From Granulicella sp. (lineage in GTDB: Bacteria > Acidobacteriota > Terriglobia > Terriglobales > Acidobacteriaceae), in NCBI GenBank assembly GCA_003133205.1, contig PKWK01000201.1, positions 1 to 41,564 of the forward strand: DNA of 41,564 bases. Direction: 5' to 3'. Below, in pieces: positions 26,897 to 34,183 of the stretch (position 1 is its first letter; every line of letters starts with the position of its first letter). The position numbers and the translations under genes are program-made. The notes under the pieces are model-generated. The model was given only the letters and a program-made list of their open reading frames with translations. It did not search any database and was not told the DNA's origin.

Positions 26897-27170
26897 GAAC
26901 TCTGGGTTGCAATCTCTGTCGGAGCGTTGCCTTACAGCTCCTAACCTGAAGCTAACGCACACATAACTTACGTGTTGCCGTATCCGCTTCTTTCATTCAA
27001 TTGAAGACAACTACCTCTCCTGTGCTCCGGCACGGCTTGGAACGGCTCAACTCGCGATGGCGCAGGCAAACTACCGGTTTGAAGGCCTGCAGCCCTTCGG
27101 ACGCGCTCATGCCTCTGGGTTGCTAGGCCTTGTCCTGCTCTGAAAAGGCGTGACAGAATCAGAGGACCAA
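26897..27170. other. non-coding stretch upstream of the sugar-acid locus
   Basis: No credible gene is seen. The stretch marks the boundary between the decayed integration zone and the IclR-controlled locus. Confidence 0.4.
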
Positions 27171-27171
27171 G

Positions 27172-27202
27172 TGTAAAGATGAAATGCCATTTCGTTTATA
27201 AT
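27172..27202 (+). promoter_or_regulatory. operator palindrome and -10 box for the FAH-iclR operon
   Basis: GAAATG-C-CATTTC (27181-27193) is a perfect palindrome followed three bases later by TATAAT (27197-27202). The wider site reads TGTAAAGATGAAATG / CATTTCGTTTATAA, two inverted copies of the ATTTCrTTT element found at other promoters of this locus. Its position between the -35 and -10 regions would suit a repressor. It resembles the KdgR (IclR family) box TGAAACA-n-TGTTTCA. The -35 region is weak. Confidence 0.5.
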
Positions 27203-27324
27203 TGAAGATGGCAAGTCTTCAGAGACTCTGCTGGTAGTCTTGCTGGGTCGGGTGCCACAGAAAGGGGGAGCCAGCCAGGTAAGTGGCATCTGAAGTGGCC
27301 TGGAATTGTTTACAGGGGGAGTCG

Positions 27325-28176
27325 ATGAAACTAGTCAGGCACGGTTTGATTGGAAGTGAGCGTCCGGGTATTATCGACCGCGAGGGCAGGACTCGTGATC
27401 TTACAGGCTTAATACCCGACGTCGCGGAGTCGGCTTTGTTGCCTCAGTCGCTCGAAGCGCTCCGCGGGGTCGACCCCATGATGCTTCCGCCGGTAGACGC
27501 ATCGGTACGTCTCGGTCCCTGTGTTGGCCGCGTTGGAAAATTCATCTGCATCGGCTTGAACTACTCGGATCACGCCCTCGAGTCCGGGATGCCCGTCCCC
27601 ACGGAACCCATCATCTTTATGAAGGCGACCTCCGCAATCTGTGGGCCCGATGATTCGGTCGTCATCCCTCGCAATTCGTCTAAGACCGACTGGGAAGTTG
27701 AGTTGGGGGTCGTAGTCGGAACGACTGCGAAATACGTCACGAGAGAAGAAGCTCTCTCCCATGTAGCTGGATATTGTGTGATCAACGACCTCTCTGAACG
27801 TGCTTTCCAGATGGAGGGAACCGGTCAGTGGACGAAGGGCAAGAGCGCGGATACCTTCGGGCCCGTGGGGCCATGGCTAGTGAGCTCCGATGAGATTGCA
27901 GATCCACAAAATCTTTCGCTCTGGCTTGAGGTGGATGGTCACCGCTACCAGAATGGCAACACTGGCAACATGATATTTGGCGTAGCCTCGCTGATAAGCT
28001 ACCTCAGTCAGTACATGAGTCTGCGGCCCGGCGATATTATCTCGACCGGCACTCCCCCGGGGGTAGGATTTGGTTTCAAACCCCCTATTTATCTGCAGCC
28101 GGGCAATCGAATCAGGCTTGGAATCGAAGGCTTGGGAGAACAAAATCAACTCGTCATCGCGGAATCCGCAGGATAG
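27325..28176 (+). CDS. FAH-family hydrolase, 2,4-diketo-3-deoxy-sugar-acid type
   Basis: I start at the ATG at 27325 because AGGGGGAG lies just upstream; the GTG at 27283 adds a poor N-terminus. The 283-residue protein has the fumarylacetoacetate-hydrolase core with metal-site residues E124 and E126 (DWEVELG) and D155 (VINDLSER), H83 in NYSDHA, and the closing STGTPPGVGFG loop near 240. The block SERAFQMEGTGQWTKGKSAD is typical of the subgroup with 2,4-diketo-3-deoxy-L-fuconate/rhamnonate hydrolase, which splits the diketo acid into pyruvate and lactate. It heads an operon with the iclR gene 28 bases downstream. The pairing with an SDR dehydrogenase supports this pathway; the sugar is uncertain. 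Confidence 0.87.
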   Translation: MKLVRHGLIGSERPGIIDREGRTRDLTGLIPDVAESALLPQSLEALRGVDPMMLPPVDASVRLGPCVGRVGKFICIGLNYSDHALESGMPVPTEPIIFMKATSAICGPDDSVVIPRNSSKTDWEVELGVVVGTTAKYVTREEALSHVAGYCVINDLSERAFQMEGTGQWTKGKSADTFGPVGPWLVSSDEIADPQNLSLWLEVDGHRYQNGNTGNMIFGVASLISYLSQYMSLRPGDIISTGTPPGVGFGFKPPIYLQPGNRIRLGIEGLGEQNQLVIAESAG

Positions 28177-28204
28177 GAAGCTGCTTGATGCATAAAGTTC
28201 GGTC

Positions 28205-29098
28205 GTGAATATGAAAAGAAACGTCAGCCGCCAATCCTCCGCGAGTAAACAGCCCGCTATCCGCAGTGTGCCGATGGCGAAAGCAACTTTTCGTCCATCA
28301 GAAACCCCGGGAAAAAAGCCTGGGAGTGCGGATCAATACTTCTCTCGCGCAGTGAGCAAGAGCCTTGAAGTTCTGGAACTGCTCCAATCCTCCGGGGCGC
28401 CAATGGCGCTGCATCAGGTCGCTCAGTGCATCCAGTTATCGAAAACTTCAACCTTTCGTCTACTGCGGACGCTGGAGGCTTCTGGTTGTTTACTCGCCAC
28501 GGGCTATGGAGAATATCAACTCGCTGCGGGTATTCACTCGGTCGTTCCTACCCTTTGGCTGGCTCGCCTGCTTCGGGTCGCGCAGAGCCCGATGCAGGAA
28601 CTGAGTCATAGCCTTGGCGAAACGGTCAGCCTCGCCGCGCTCTTTGATAACCGCATGGAAGTCATCGCGGTCATCGAGAGTACACAGGTCATTCGCATGA
28701 GCAACTTGGTCGGCCACATCCTTCCTCCCAACTCCAGTTCGATGGGCAAGGTCATCGCGGCTTTTCAAACGGATGCGATACGAGAGAAACTGCTGCAGAG
28801 TTGTGGCTTGTACCGCTTTACCGAACGAAGCATCACAGACCGACTGGAACTGCAGAAAGAATATGCACGGGTTCGCAAGGAAAAGTTCGCCACCGATCGT
28901 GAGGAGTCTGTTCCCGATGGGATATGTTTTGGAGTGCCTGTTTTCAATGCAGCGGGCGAGGTAAAGGCGGCGCTCAGCTCGTCATTTCCAAAAGTGCGGG
29001 TGCGCGATGCGGAGCATGAGAAAGCAATCGTGAATGCCCTGCGCCAAACCTCAAAGCTTATATCGTCTGATCTGTACTTCTCTTCCGCCTTGAAATAG
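28205..29098 (+). CDS. IclR-family transcriptional regulator
   Basis: The 297-residue protein has an unusual basic, Ser-rich N-terminal tail of about 45 residues, a winged helix-turn-helix at about 50-105 (LHQVAQCIQLSKTSTFRLLR is the recognition part), and the IclR effector-binding domain from about 120. IclR proteins such as KdgR sense sugar-acid intermediates and bind palindromes with TGAAA/TTTCA half sites. Matching sites lie upstream of this operon and at three other promoters in the locus. The start could be the GTG at 28205 or the ATG at 28211. It is convergent with the SDR gene, eight bases apart. Confidence 0.93.
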   Translation: MNMKRNVSRQSSASKQPAIRSVPMAKATFRPSETPGKKPGSADQYFSRAVSKSLEVLELLQSSGAPMALHQVAQCIQLSKTSTFRLLRTLEASGCLLATGYGEYQLAAGIHSVVPTLWLARLLRVAQSPMQELSHSLGETVSLAALFDNRMEVIAVIESTQVIRMSNLVGHILPPNSSSMGKVIAAFQTDAIREKLLQSCGLYRFTERSITDRLELQKEYARVRKEKFATDREESVPDGICFGVPVFNAAGEVKAALSSSFPKVRVRDAEHEKAIVNALRQTSKLISSDLYFSSALK

Positions 29099-29106
29099 AA
29101 CCCTGT

Positions 29107-29886
29107 CTAGTAGGTCGCCCTGCCACCACTCACGTCGTAGCATTGCGCTGTGACGAACGAACACTCCCTACTGGAGAGAAAATGGACGACGTTCGCGATC
29201 TCCTCCGGTTTGCCCGCGCGTTGCATCGGAATGCGATCCGTCATATACGAAACCTGTGCGGGAGTCAGCTGCTCGAGTATCTGCGTCCTTACAACCGCCG
29301 GCGACACCGCGTTGACGCAGACTCCATCCAAAGCCAGTTCCTTCCCCAGCGATTTCGTAAAGCCAATTACCCCCGCCTTGGTAGCCGAGTAAGGCGACAT
29401 TCGGGGATTACCCTCTTTCCCCGCAATCGAGGCAATATTCACGATTCGACCGTACCCACTACTGCGCATGTAGGGAACCACGGCCCTGCAAAGGTTGAAG
29501 ACCCCTGTCAGGTTGATCGCAATATTCCGTTGCCAGTCTTCATCCGTCTGTTCCCACACGAAGGCCGTAGGCCCCACAATTCCAGCGTTGTTTACCAGGA
29601 TATCGATGCGCCCCGTCTTCTGAATGACGTGTTCCACCGCGGTTCGCACCTGGCCGGAGTCGCTCACATCCGCTTCAAGGGCAAACGAACGATTGGGAAG
29701 GCCGGCGGCGACACTCTCCGCTCCGGCAATATTCAGATCCATCACCGCAATGGTGGCCCCCGCCATGGCTAGCCGAGTCGCAATGGCCTCTCCGATTCCC
29801 GTAGCGGCCCCTGTGACAATGGCGGTTTGTCCTGCAAGGTTGAAAAAGCTCTGGACGTGATCGGCGGTAATCTCTGTGTTTGTCAT
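29107..29886 (-). CDS. SDR dehydrogenase, 2-keto-3-deoxy-sugar-acid 4-dehydrogenase-like
   Basis: The start at 29886 has AGGGA five bases upstream. The 259-residue classical SDR has TGAATGIG (25-32), NNAG (99-102), and the catalytic S153, Y166 and K170 (YSATK). The conserved C-terminal CYDVSGGRATY fits the group of sugar-acid dehydrogenases that oxidise 2-keto-3-deoxy-L-fuconate or -rhamnonate at C4, making the diketo acid cleaved by the FAH hydrolase nearby. Without structure or assays the substrate remains inference. It is transcribed from a divergent promoter shared with the Tat-exported aldolase-like gene. Confidence 0.87.
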   Translation of the reverse strand: MTNTEITADHVQSFFNLAGQTAIVTGAATGIGEAIATRLAMAGATIAVMDLNIAGAESVAAGLPNRSFALEADVSDSGQVRTAVEHVIQKTGRIDILVNNAGIVGPTAFVWEQTDEDWQRNIAINLTGVFNLCRAVVPYMRSSGYGRIVNIASIAGKEGNPRMSPYSATKAGVIGFTKSLGKELALDGVCVNAVSPAVVRTQILEQLTPAQVSYMTDRIPMQRAGKPEEIANVVHFLSSRECSFVTAQCYDVSGGRATY

Positions 29887-30058
29887 CGCGTCCCTATCTA
29901 GCACCGAAGAAAAATCCCCAGCAGTGGGATCGCCGTCCTTGGCACCTGCGGCTCCCGCAGTGACTGAATGGACTAAGGCTGCCTGTTCTTCTTATCCGTC
30001 TTGCCATTCAAAATGCCTCTCAAAGGTAACCTTGCGAATCGGGTTAGATAGTCTAAGA

Positions 30059-30087
30059 ATCATAGGGAGCGGTATTTCTAAAGTCAA
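30059..30087 (-). promoter_or_regulatory. promoter for the SDR gene
   Basis: Read on the minus strand: TTGACT, 17 bases, TATGAT. This is one of the best sigma70-like promoters in the window. It would give a leader of about 165 bases before the SDR start. Confidence 0.6.
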
Positions 30088-30094
30088 TATACTG

Positions 30095-30111
30095 AAACTG
30101 AATTCCAGTTT
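30095..30111. promoter_or_regulatory. palindrome between divergent promoters
   Basis: AAACTG-aattc-CAGTTT, a 17-base perfect palindrome, lies between the SDR promoter and the promoter of the aldolase-like gene. It may be an operator for both. Confidence 0.45.
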
Positions 30112-30120
30112 ATAACTCAT

Positions 30121-30164
30121 ATTTCATTTTACTGTTGACAAAATCGACAGACGAAATGTATCAG
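30121..30164 (+). promoter_or_regulatory. operator-like element plus promoter for the aldolase-like gene
   Basis: ATTTCATTTTAC (30121-30132), two bases, TTGACA (30135-30140), 18 bases, TATCAG (30159-30164). An inverted ACGAAAT copy lies at 30151-30157. The same element-plus--35 arrangement occurs at 31786 and 34050. Confidence 0.55.
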
Positions 30165-30177
30165 GGTACAGCAAGTT

Positions 30178-31200
30178 ATGACGAGGTATCCAGTGATCAC
30201 CCCTCAGATCAGCCGTAGAACGATGCTCCAGGTAAGTGCCACTGCTGCGATGGGCCTGGCCGCTCCCCGGCTTGGCTTTGCTGAGGCTTTCGCAGCACAC
30301 TCGCCAAAGCCTCTCCGCGGGCTCTTTCCTATCGGTGAAACGCCCTTCACCGAGTCAGACAAGATAGACCTCGAATGCCTTGCCAATCAAGTGACCTTCT
30401 GTAATCTTGGCGGGGTACGGGGGATCGCATGGCCGCAGATTGCGAGCGGCTGGTCCAACCTGTCCACGGTGGAGCGATTTTCCGGAGCAGAAGCACTTCT
30501 CGCCGCCGGCAAGGGCGGAAAGACTGCTATTGTCATCGGAGTACAGACCAAGGGCAACGACCTGCCTGCATCGATCGAATATGCAAAGCATGCTGCTCGA
30601 AACGGCGCCGATGCAATCATTTCACTCCCCCCTGATGGCGACAACCCTGCCATTCTCGAGTACTACAAGGCCATTGGTAGGGCTACAGAGCTGCCTCTCA
30701 TCGTCCAGTCCATCGGTGACAAGATGACCGTAGACTTCATCGTCGAGATGTTCCACTCCATTCCCACGATGCGCGTGGTTAAGGATGAAGCAGGGAATCC
30801 CCTCAAGCGGATTACCGAGATCCGGACGAAAACGGACGACAAACTTGCCGTTTTTGCCGGAAATGGAGTTCGCCTGATGATCGATGAATTGCAACTCGGC
30901 TTTGCGGGATACTGTCCTGTCGTCTCTCTTGCCGATGTGTACGAGCAGGCGTTCGAACTTTATCAGCAGGGAAAGCATCGCGAGGCCTTCGATATGTTCG
31001 GCCGAATTCTAGCGTTTATCTCTATCTCCCATGCCAGCCAGTATTTGATGGTGGCTCGCGGTATCTTTAAGGAAACCAGCATGTTCCGGCCGTCCCCGGG
31101 CATGGGCACCGGGGTCAAGCAGACGGCGCCCACCGAAGAGGACAAGAAGATCATTCGCCAAGCACTAATCACCTATATGAAGCCTTATCTGAAGGCATAG
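30178..31200 (+). CDS. Tat-exported dihydrodipicolinate synthase / KDG-aldolase family protein
   Basis: The protein begins with a twin-arginine signal (SRRTMLQVSATAAMG, RR at 13-14), then a DapA-like TIM barrel of about 295 residues. K202 in RVVKDEAG matches the Schiff-base lysine of DapA, NanA and KDG aldolases, so a pyruvate-type imine mechanism is kept. The usual tyrosine-bearing strand (IYNxP) is replaced by IVQSIGDK, so the substrate or reaction differs from DapA. Family members cleave or dehydrate 2-keto-3-deoxy acids. An exported form is unusual. A GTG at 30193 with GAGG six bases upstream may be the real start and keeps the Tat motif. Confidence 0.87.
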   Translation: MTRYPVITPQISRRTMLQVSATAAMGLAAPRLGFAEAFAAHSPKPLRGLFPIGETPFTESDKIDLECLANQVTFCNLGGVRGIAWPQIASGWSNLSTVERFSGAEALLAAGKGGKTAIVIGVQTKGNDLPASIEYAKHAARNGADAIISLPPDGDNPAILEYYKAIGRATELPLIVQSIGDKMTVDFIVEMFHSIPTMRVVKDEAGNPLKRITEIRTKTDDKLAVFAGNGVRLMIDELQLGFAGYCPVVSLADVYEQAFELYQQGKHREAFDMFGRILAFISISHASQYLMVARGIFKETSMFRPSPGMGTGVKQTAPTEEDKKIIRQALITYMKPYLKA

Positions 31201-31204
31201 TACC

Positions 31205-31580
31205 ACTCTGCGCCTTGCACATCGTCGATGGGGAACGTGGCGAGCTGATCTCCATTGTCACGAACAGTGGGGTCGAGCGCAACTACACCCCTAGGAAACC
31301 GCCGCCTCACACACAACTGGCTCGAGTGGACGAAGCCTGCCCTAGTGGACAAGAGCATCGTGGATGTTCTTCACCTCCACCTCAAGGACTGGGGTTGCGC
31401 CTTGTACCCCAAGGAGCTGCCGTATGCGAATCGCGCCCTTTGCTATGATTTCAAGCCCCGCCACTCCGGCAAACTCGTTCTCGAGTTCTGGATTACCCCA
31501 TTTGATTATGCAGGCTGGGAAGGGCCGCAAATAACAGTTGAAAAGTGCAATCCAGAAAATACGCTCATAGTTCTCTCGTA
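31205..31580 (+). pseudogene. N-terminal remnant of an enolase-superfamily (MR/MLE) enzyme
   Basis: One frame reads ELISIVTNSGVERNYT, matching RLFSVVTNSGIEGIYS of the intact enzyme at 37613. After a frame change near 31290 another frame reads NWLEWTKPALVDKSIVD and PYANRALCYDF, matching LLEYAKGLLVGKNAID and AYAATIDYALWDV of the same protein. The C-terminal metal-binding barrel is missing. It lies directly after the aldolase-like gene, so it was probably once part of that transcript. Confidence 0.6.
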
Positions 31581-31772
31581 GGCAGTCTCGACTACAACGA
31601 TGTGAACTCCAGCAATCGGCACTTCTGGAATCTGTGCCACAAGTAGACCTCCTTCGGAAACGCTTCAGAACTTGTGGGATTTCGGCTGATACTCCTGGGA
31701 AACTCCAGTTATCAATGGGTGAGAAATTGGGCGCGAGTCTACCGCCCCGGATTCTCATTCGGTTTATGACAT
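31581..31772. other. non-coding stretch after the enolase remnant
   Basis: No coding frame is seen; probably the eroded remainder of the enolase paralog together with leader DNA of the cupin pseudogene. Confidence 0.35.
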
Positions 31773-31829
31773 ATTTCGTTTACGGATTTCGTTTTACGGA
31801 TTGACAGTTCACTTAACGGACGCTAATAT
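31773..31829 (+). promoter_or_regulatory. tandem operator element plus promoter upstream of the cupin pseudogene
   Basis: ATTTCGTTTACGGA (31773-31786) and ATTTCGTTTTACGGA (31786-31800) are a direct repeat that runs into TTGACA (31801-31806), 17 bases, TAATAT (31824-31829). The second copy stands three bases from the -35 box, the same distance as at 34050. The promoter appears intact although the gene is broken. Confidence 0.55.
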
Positions 31830-31899
31830 CTCGGAACTCGTGCATCCGCACTCAGGCAGGTTCCAAAATTCTTGGGCTGCGTAAAAGGATTCGAAGCCG

Positions 31900-32378
31900 A
31901 TGAAGACAGCCGCAGCCTTGGTTTCGCCTCGGTCATGTGTCTCCTGGCAACGGTGATTCCTCCTGGGCCGCGGACAAGCTCCGGAGTCCAGATTTACTCA
32001 CAGCAACAGCTCTTGCAAATGGAACAGAAGATGCGGGACCTGGAGGATAAATCGAAAGGCGTAGCCAGCCAAGTCCTCGACACGTATGATATTCGCCGCA
32101 CGTTGCTTGCGACTCGCGACAAAGATGGATAAGCGGAACTGTACGAGAAGGTCTCTGATTTCTTTGTCGTGGTGGACGGTGAAGCAGTCCTCGTCACTGG
32201 CAGAACGATGGTCCACCCGAAACCCTTTGGCCCCGGTAAAGTGCTCGGAACCTCCGTTCAGGATAGTTAAAAGAGGAAGCTGGTAAAGGGAGATGTCGTT
32301 CAGATACCGCCAAACACCCCTCACCAGCTAATGGTGCCGGCAGCAAAGACCTTCACTTGCCTCGCCGTCAAGTTCTAG
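31900..32378 (+). pseudogene. exported cupin-domain protein, broken by one frameshift and two in-frame stops
   Basis: An ATG at 31900 opens MKTAAALV, the start of a signal peptide that continues in the other frame as ASVMCLLATVIPPGP; a one-base shift separates them. The main frame then runs through IYSQQQLLQMEQKMRDLEDK to TAA (32130), continues AELYEKVSDFFVVVDGEA to TAA (32268), and ends with LVKGDVVQIPPNTPHQLM, the second cupin motif, before TAG at 32376. The parent was a periplasmic cupin of about 155 residues. Both stops can arise by single changes from CAA, AAA or GAA. Confidence 0.7.
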
Positions 32379-32516
32379 GAGAACTCGGGAATTTGCCTTG
32401 CCAGGAGCCCCAATCCGATCTCTAACGCAGAACCTAAACACGAGTGGCGGCAGGCCTCCGAACTACACCCAGGATCGCACTTTCAACCACTACATAAGGA
32501 ATGGCTACTCGCGGGC

Positions 32517-33851
32517 ATGAGTCTAACCACAAAATCAACGTACCCGACGGACTTGCCAGTCCGCTATCTGCTGGTGCTGTGGCTCTTTGTTCTGAGCGCT
32601 GTGGCCTATCTCGACCGTACCAATATCTCTATCGCCGGAGTCCAGATCGGCAGGGAATTTGCAATTGACAACACGCACTTGGGCTGGATCTTCAGCGCGT
32701 TTCTGATCGGCTACGCCGCTTTCCAGATTCCCGCCGGCCTGCTCGTTCGGCGTCTCGGTCCCCGCCGAGCACTCACCTTGGCTCTATTGTGGTGGGGCAT
32801 CTTCACAGTCTTGACGGCTCTGGTACCCCCCACCATTGCCAAAGCTGTACTGATACTGGCACTCGTCCGCCTCGCGCTGGGTGCCGGTGAAGCGACCATG
32901 TACCCCGCGACCAGCCAGTTTGTGGAGCGCTGGTTTCCTACCCAGGAGCGAGGCAAAGCGAACGGCCTTATTTTCGGAGGAGTCGGCGTAGGCTCGGGCC
33001 TCGCACCGCCGCTTGTGACCGCAATCATCCTTCACTTCGGCTGGCGCGCCTCTTTCTGGTTTAGTGCCGCAGTCGGAGCTGTGGTCGGAGCCGTCTGGTA
33101 TCTCGCGGCACGCGATACACCCGAGCAGCACCCTTGGGTTCAAGCCGGGGAACTTTCGGTGATACACCGGGGAAGGGACTCGACCAGCGAAGCTGTGGCA
33201 GAGATCCGTCTCCCGTCACGCCTGAAGAGCAGTGTGCCGTGGGCGAGGATCTTTGGCGGCAAGAACATTGTCGCCCTTACCGCAAGCTATTTCGCCTTTG
33301 GTTACACCGCGTGGATCTTCTTCGGATGGTTCTACATTTACCTGTCACAGGTGCGCGGGCTTGACCTCAAAGCAAGCGCCGTCTACTCGATGCTCCCCTT
33401 CGTCGGAATGACGATCGGTTGCCTGACGGGTGGCATCGCCAGCGACTGGATGGCACGGCGATACAGCCTTCGCATCGGACGCTGTCTGCTTCCTGCTGTC
33501 TCGATGGGGCTTACCGCTGTCTTCCTAGTCTTCGGTTCGAGCGCCCGGCAGGCCGAGACCGCAAGCCTGATTCTCGCCTCCGGCGCCGCGACCCTGTACA
33601 TCTCGCAAAGCTGCTTCTGGGCCGTCACTGCCGACTTCGGCGGAGAGTATGCGGGCATCGTCTCCGGCATCATGAACATGGGCGCGCAGTTGGGGGGCGC
33701 TTGCACCGCTTCTCTCACCCCATTGATTGCCGCGCACTTCGGCTGGAACACGTCTTTCTTCGTTGCCGCAGGGTTGGCTGTCCTCGGTGCGGGATCATGG
33801 CTTGCAGTCGATCCGCAGCGGCCCCTTCTCGAGGATACAAAGCCCGCCTGA
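32517..33851 (+). CDS. MFS transporter, ACS (hexuronate/aldonate) type
   Basis: The 444-residue protein has 12 predicted membrane segments and the ACS signature AYLDRTNISIAG in segment 1 with GLLVRRLGPRRAL in the loop after segment 2. Carriers of this group take up hexuronates, galactonate, glucarate or tartrate. It follows the cupin pseudogene by 138 bases on the same strand and precedes the TonB receptor, so it is the likely inner-membrane carrier of the acid used by this locus. No ribosome binding site is clear at the chosen ATG. Confidence 0.9.
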   Translation: MSLTTKSTYPTDLPVRYLLVLWLFVLSAVAYLDRTNISIAGVQIGREFAIDNTHLGWIFSAFLIGYAAFQIPAGLLVRRLGPRRALTLALLWWGIFTVLTALVPPTIAKAVLILALVRLALGAGEATMYPATSQFVERWFPTQERGKANGLIFGGVGVGSGLAPPLVTAIILHFGWRASFWFSAAVGAVVGAVWYLAARDTPEQHPWVQAGELSVIHRGRDSTSEAVAEIRLPSRLKSSVPWARIFGGKNIVALTASYFAFGYTAWIFFGWFYIYLSQVRGLDLKASAVYSMLPFVGMTIGCLTGGIASDWMARRYSLRIGRCLLPAVSMGLTAVFLVFGSSARQAETASLILASGAATLYISQSCFWAVTADFGGEYAGIVSGIMNMGAQLGGACTASLTPLIAAHFGWNTSFFVAAGLAVLGAGSWLAVDPQRPLLEDTKPA

Positions 33852-34046
33852 TCGCCGATTCCTCCGATGGGGCCTCCGTTCGCCGATTCAGGAAAATGAC
33901 CCGAACTGACCAAACATGTGCCCGCATCCGCAGCTTGCAACTCGCCAGTTCGGACAAGAGATTCACTATCCGATAGGAGCAGCCAATTTTTCCAATAACA
34001 GTTCGCTTATTAGATGAGTTGGCTCGAATATCCTAAATGCTGAAGT
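33852..34046. other. non-coding stretch after the MFS gene
   Basis: No gene is seen. AT content rises toward the receptor promoter that begins at 34050. Confidence 0.4.
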
Positions 34047-34049
34047 ATC

Positions 34050-34094
34050 ATTTCATTTTACATCTTGACATTCCACTACAGAGATTGCTAAAGT
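34050..34094 (+). promoter_or_regulatory. operator-like element plus promoter for the TonB receptor
   Basis: ATTTCATTTTAC (34050-34061), three bases, TTGACA (34065-34070), 18 bases, TAAAGT (34089-34094). The 12-base element is identical to that at 30121. A partial TGAA arm at 34041 makes TGAAGTATCATTTCA, close to a KdgR-like palindrome. Confidence 0.55.
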
Positions 34095-34183
34095 TCGCGA
34101 ACTAACTATTCCCGGCTCGCAAAATCTTCTGTTTTCACCCGGCGATTGTCTTTAGACGAGACTTTAAGTTGAAGGAGCAAAAT

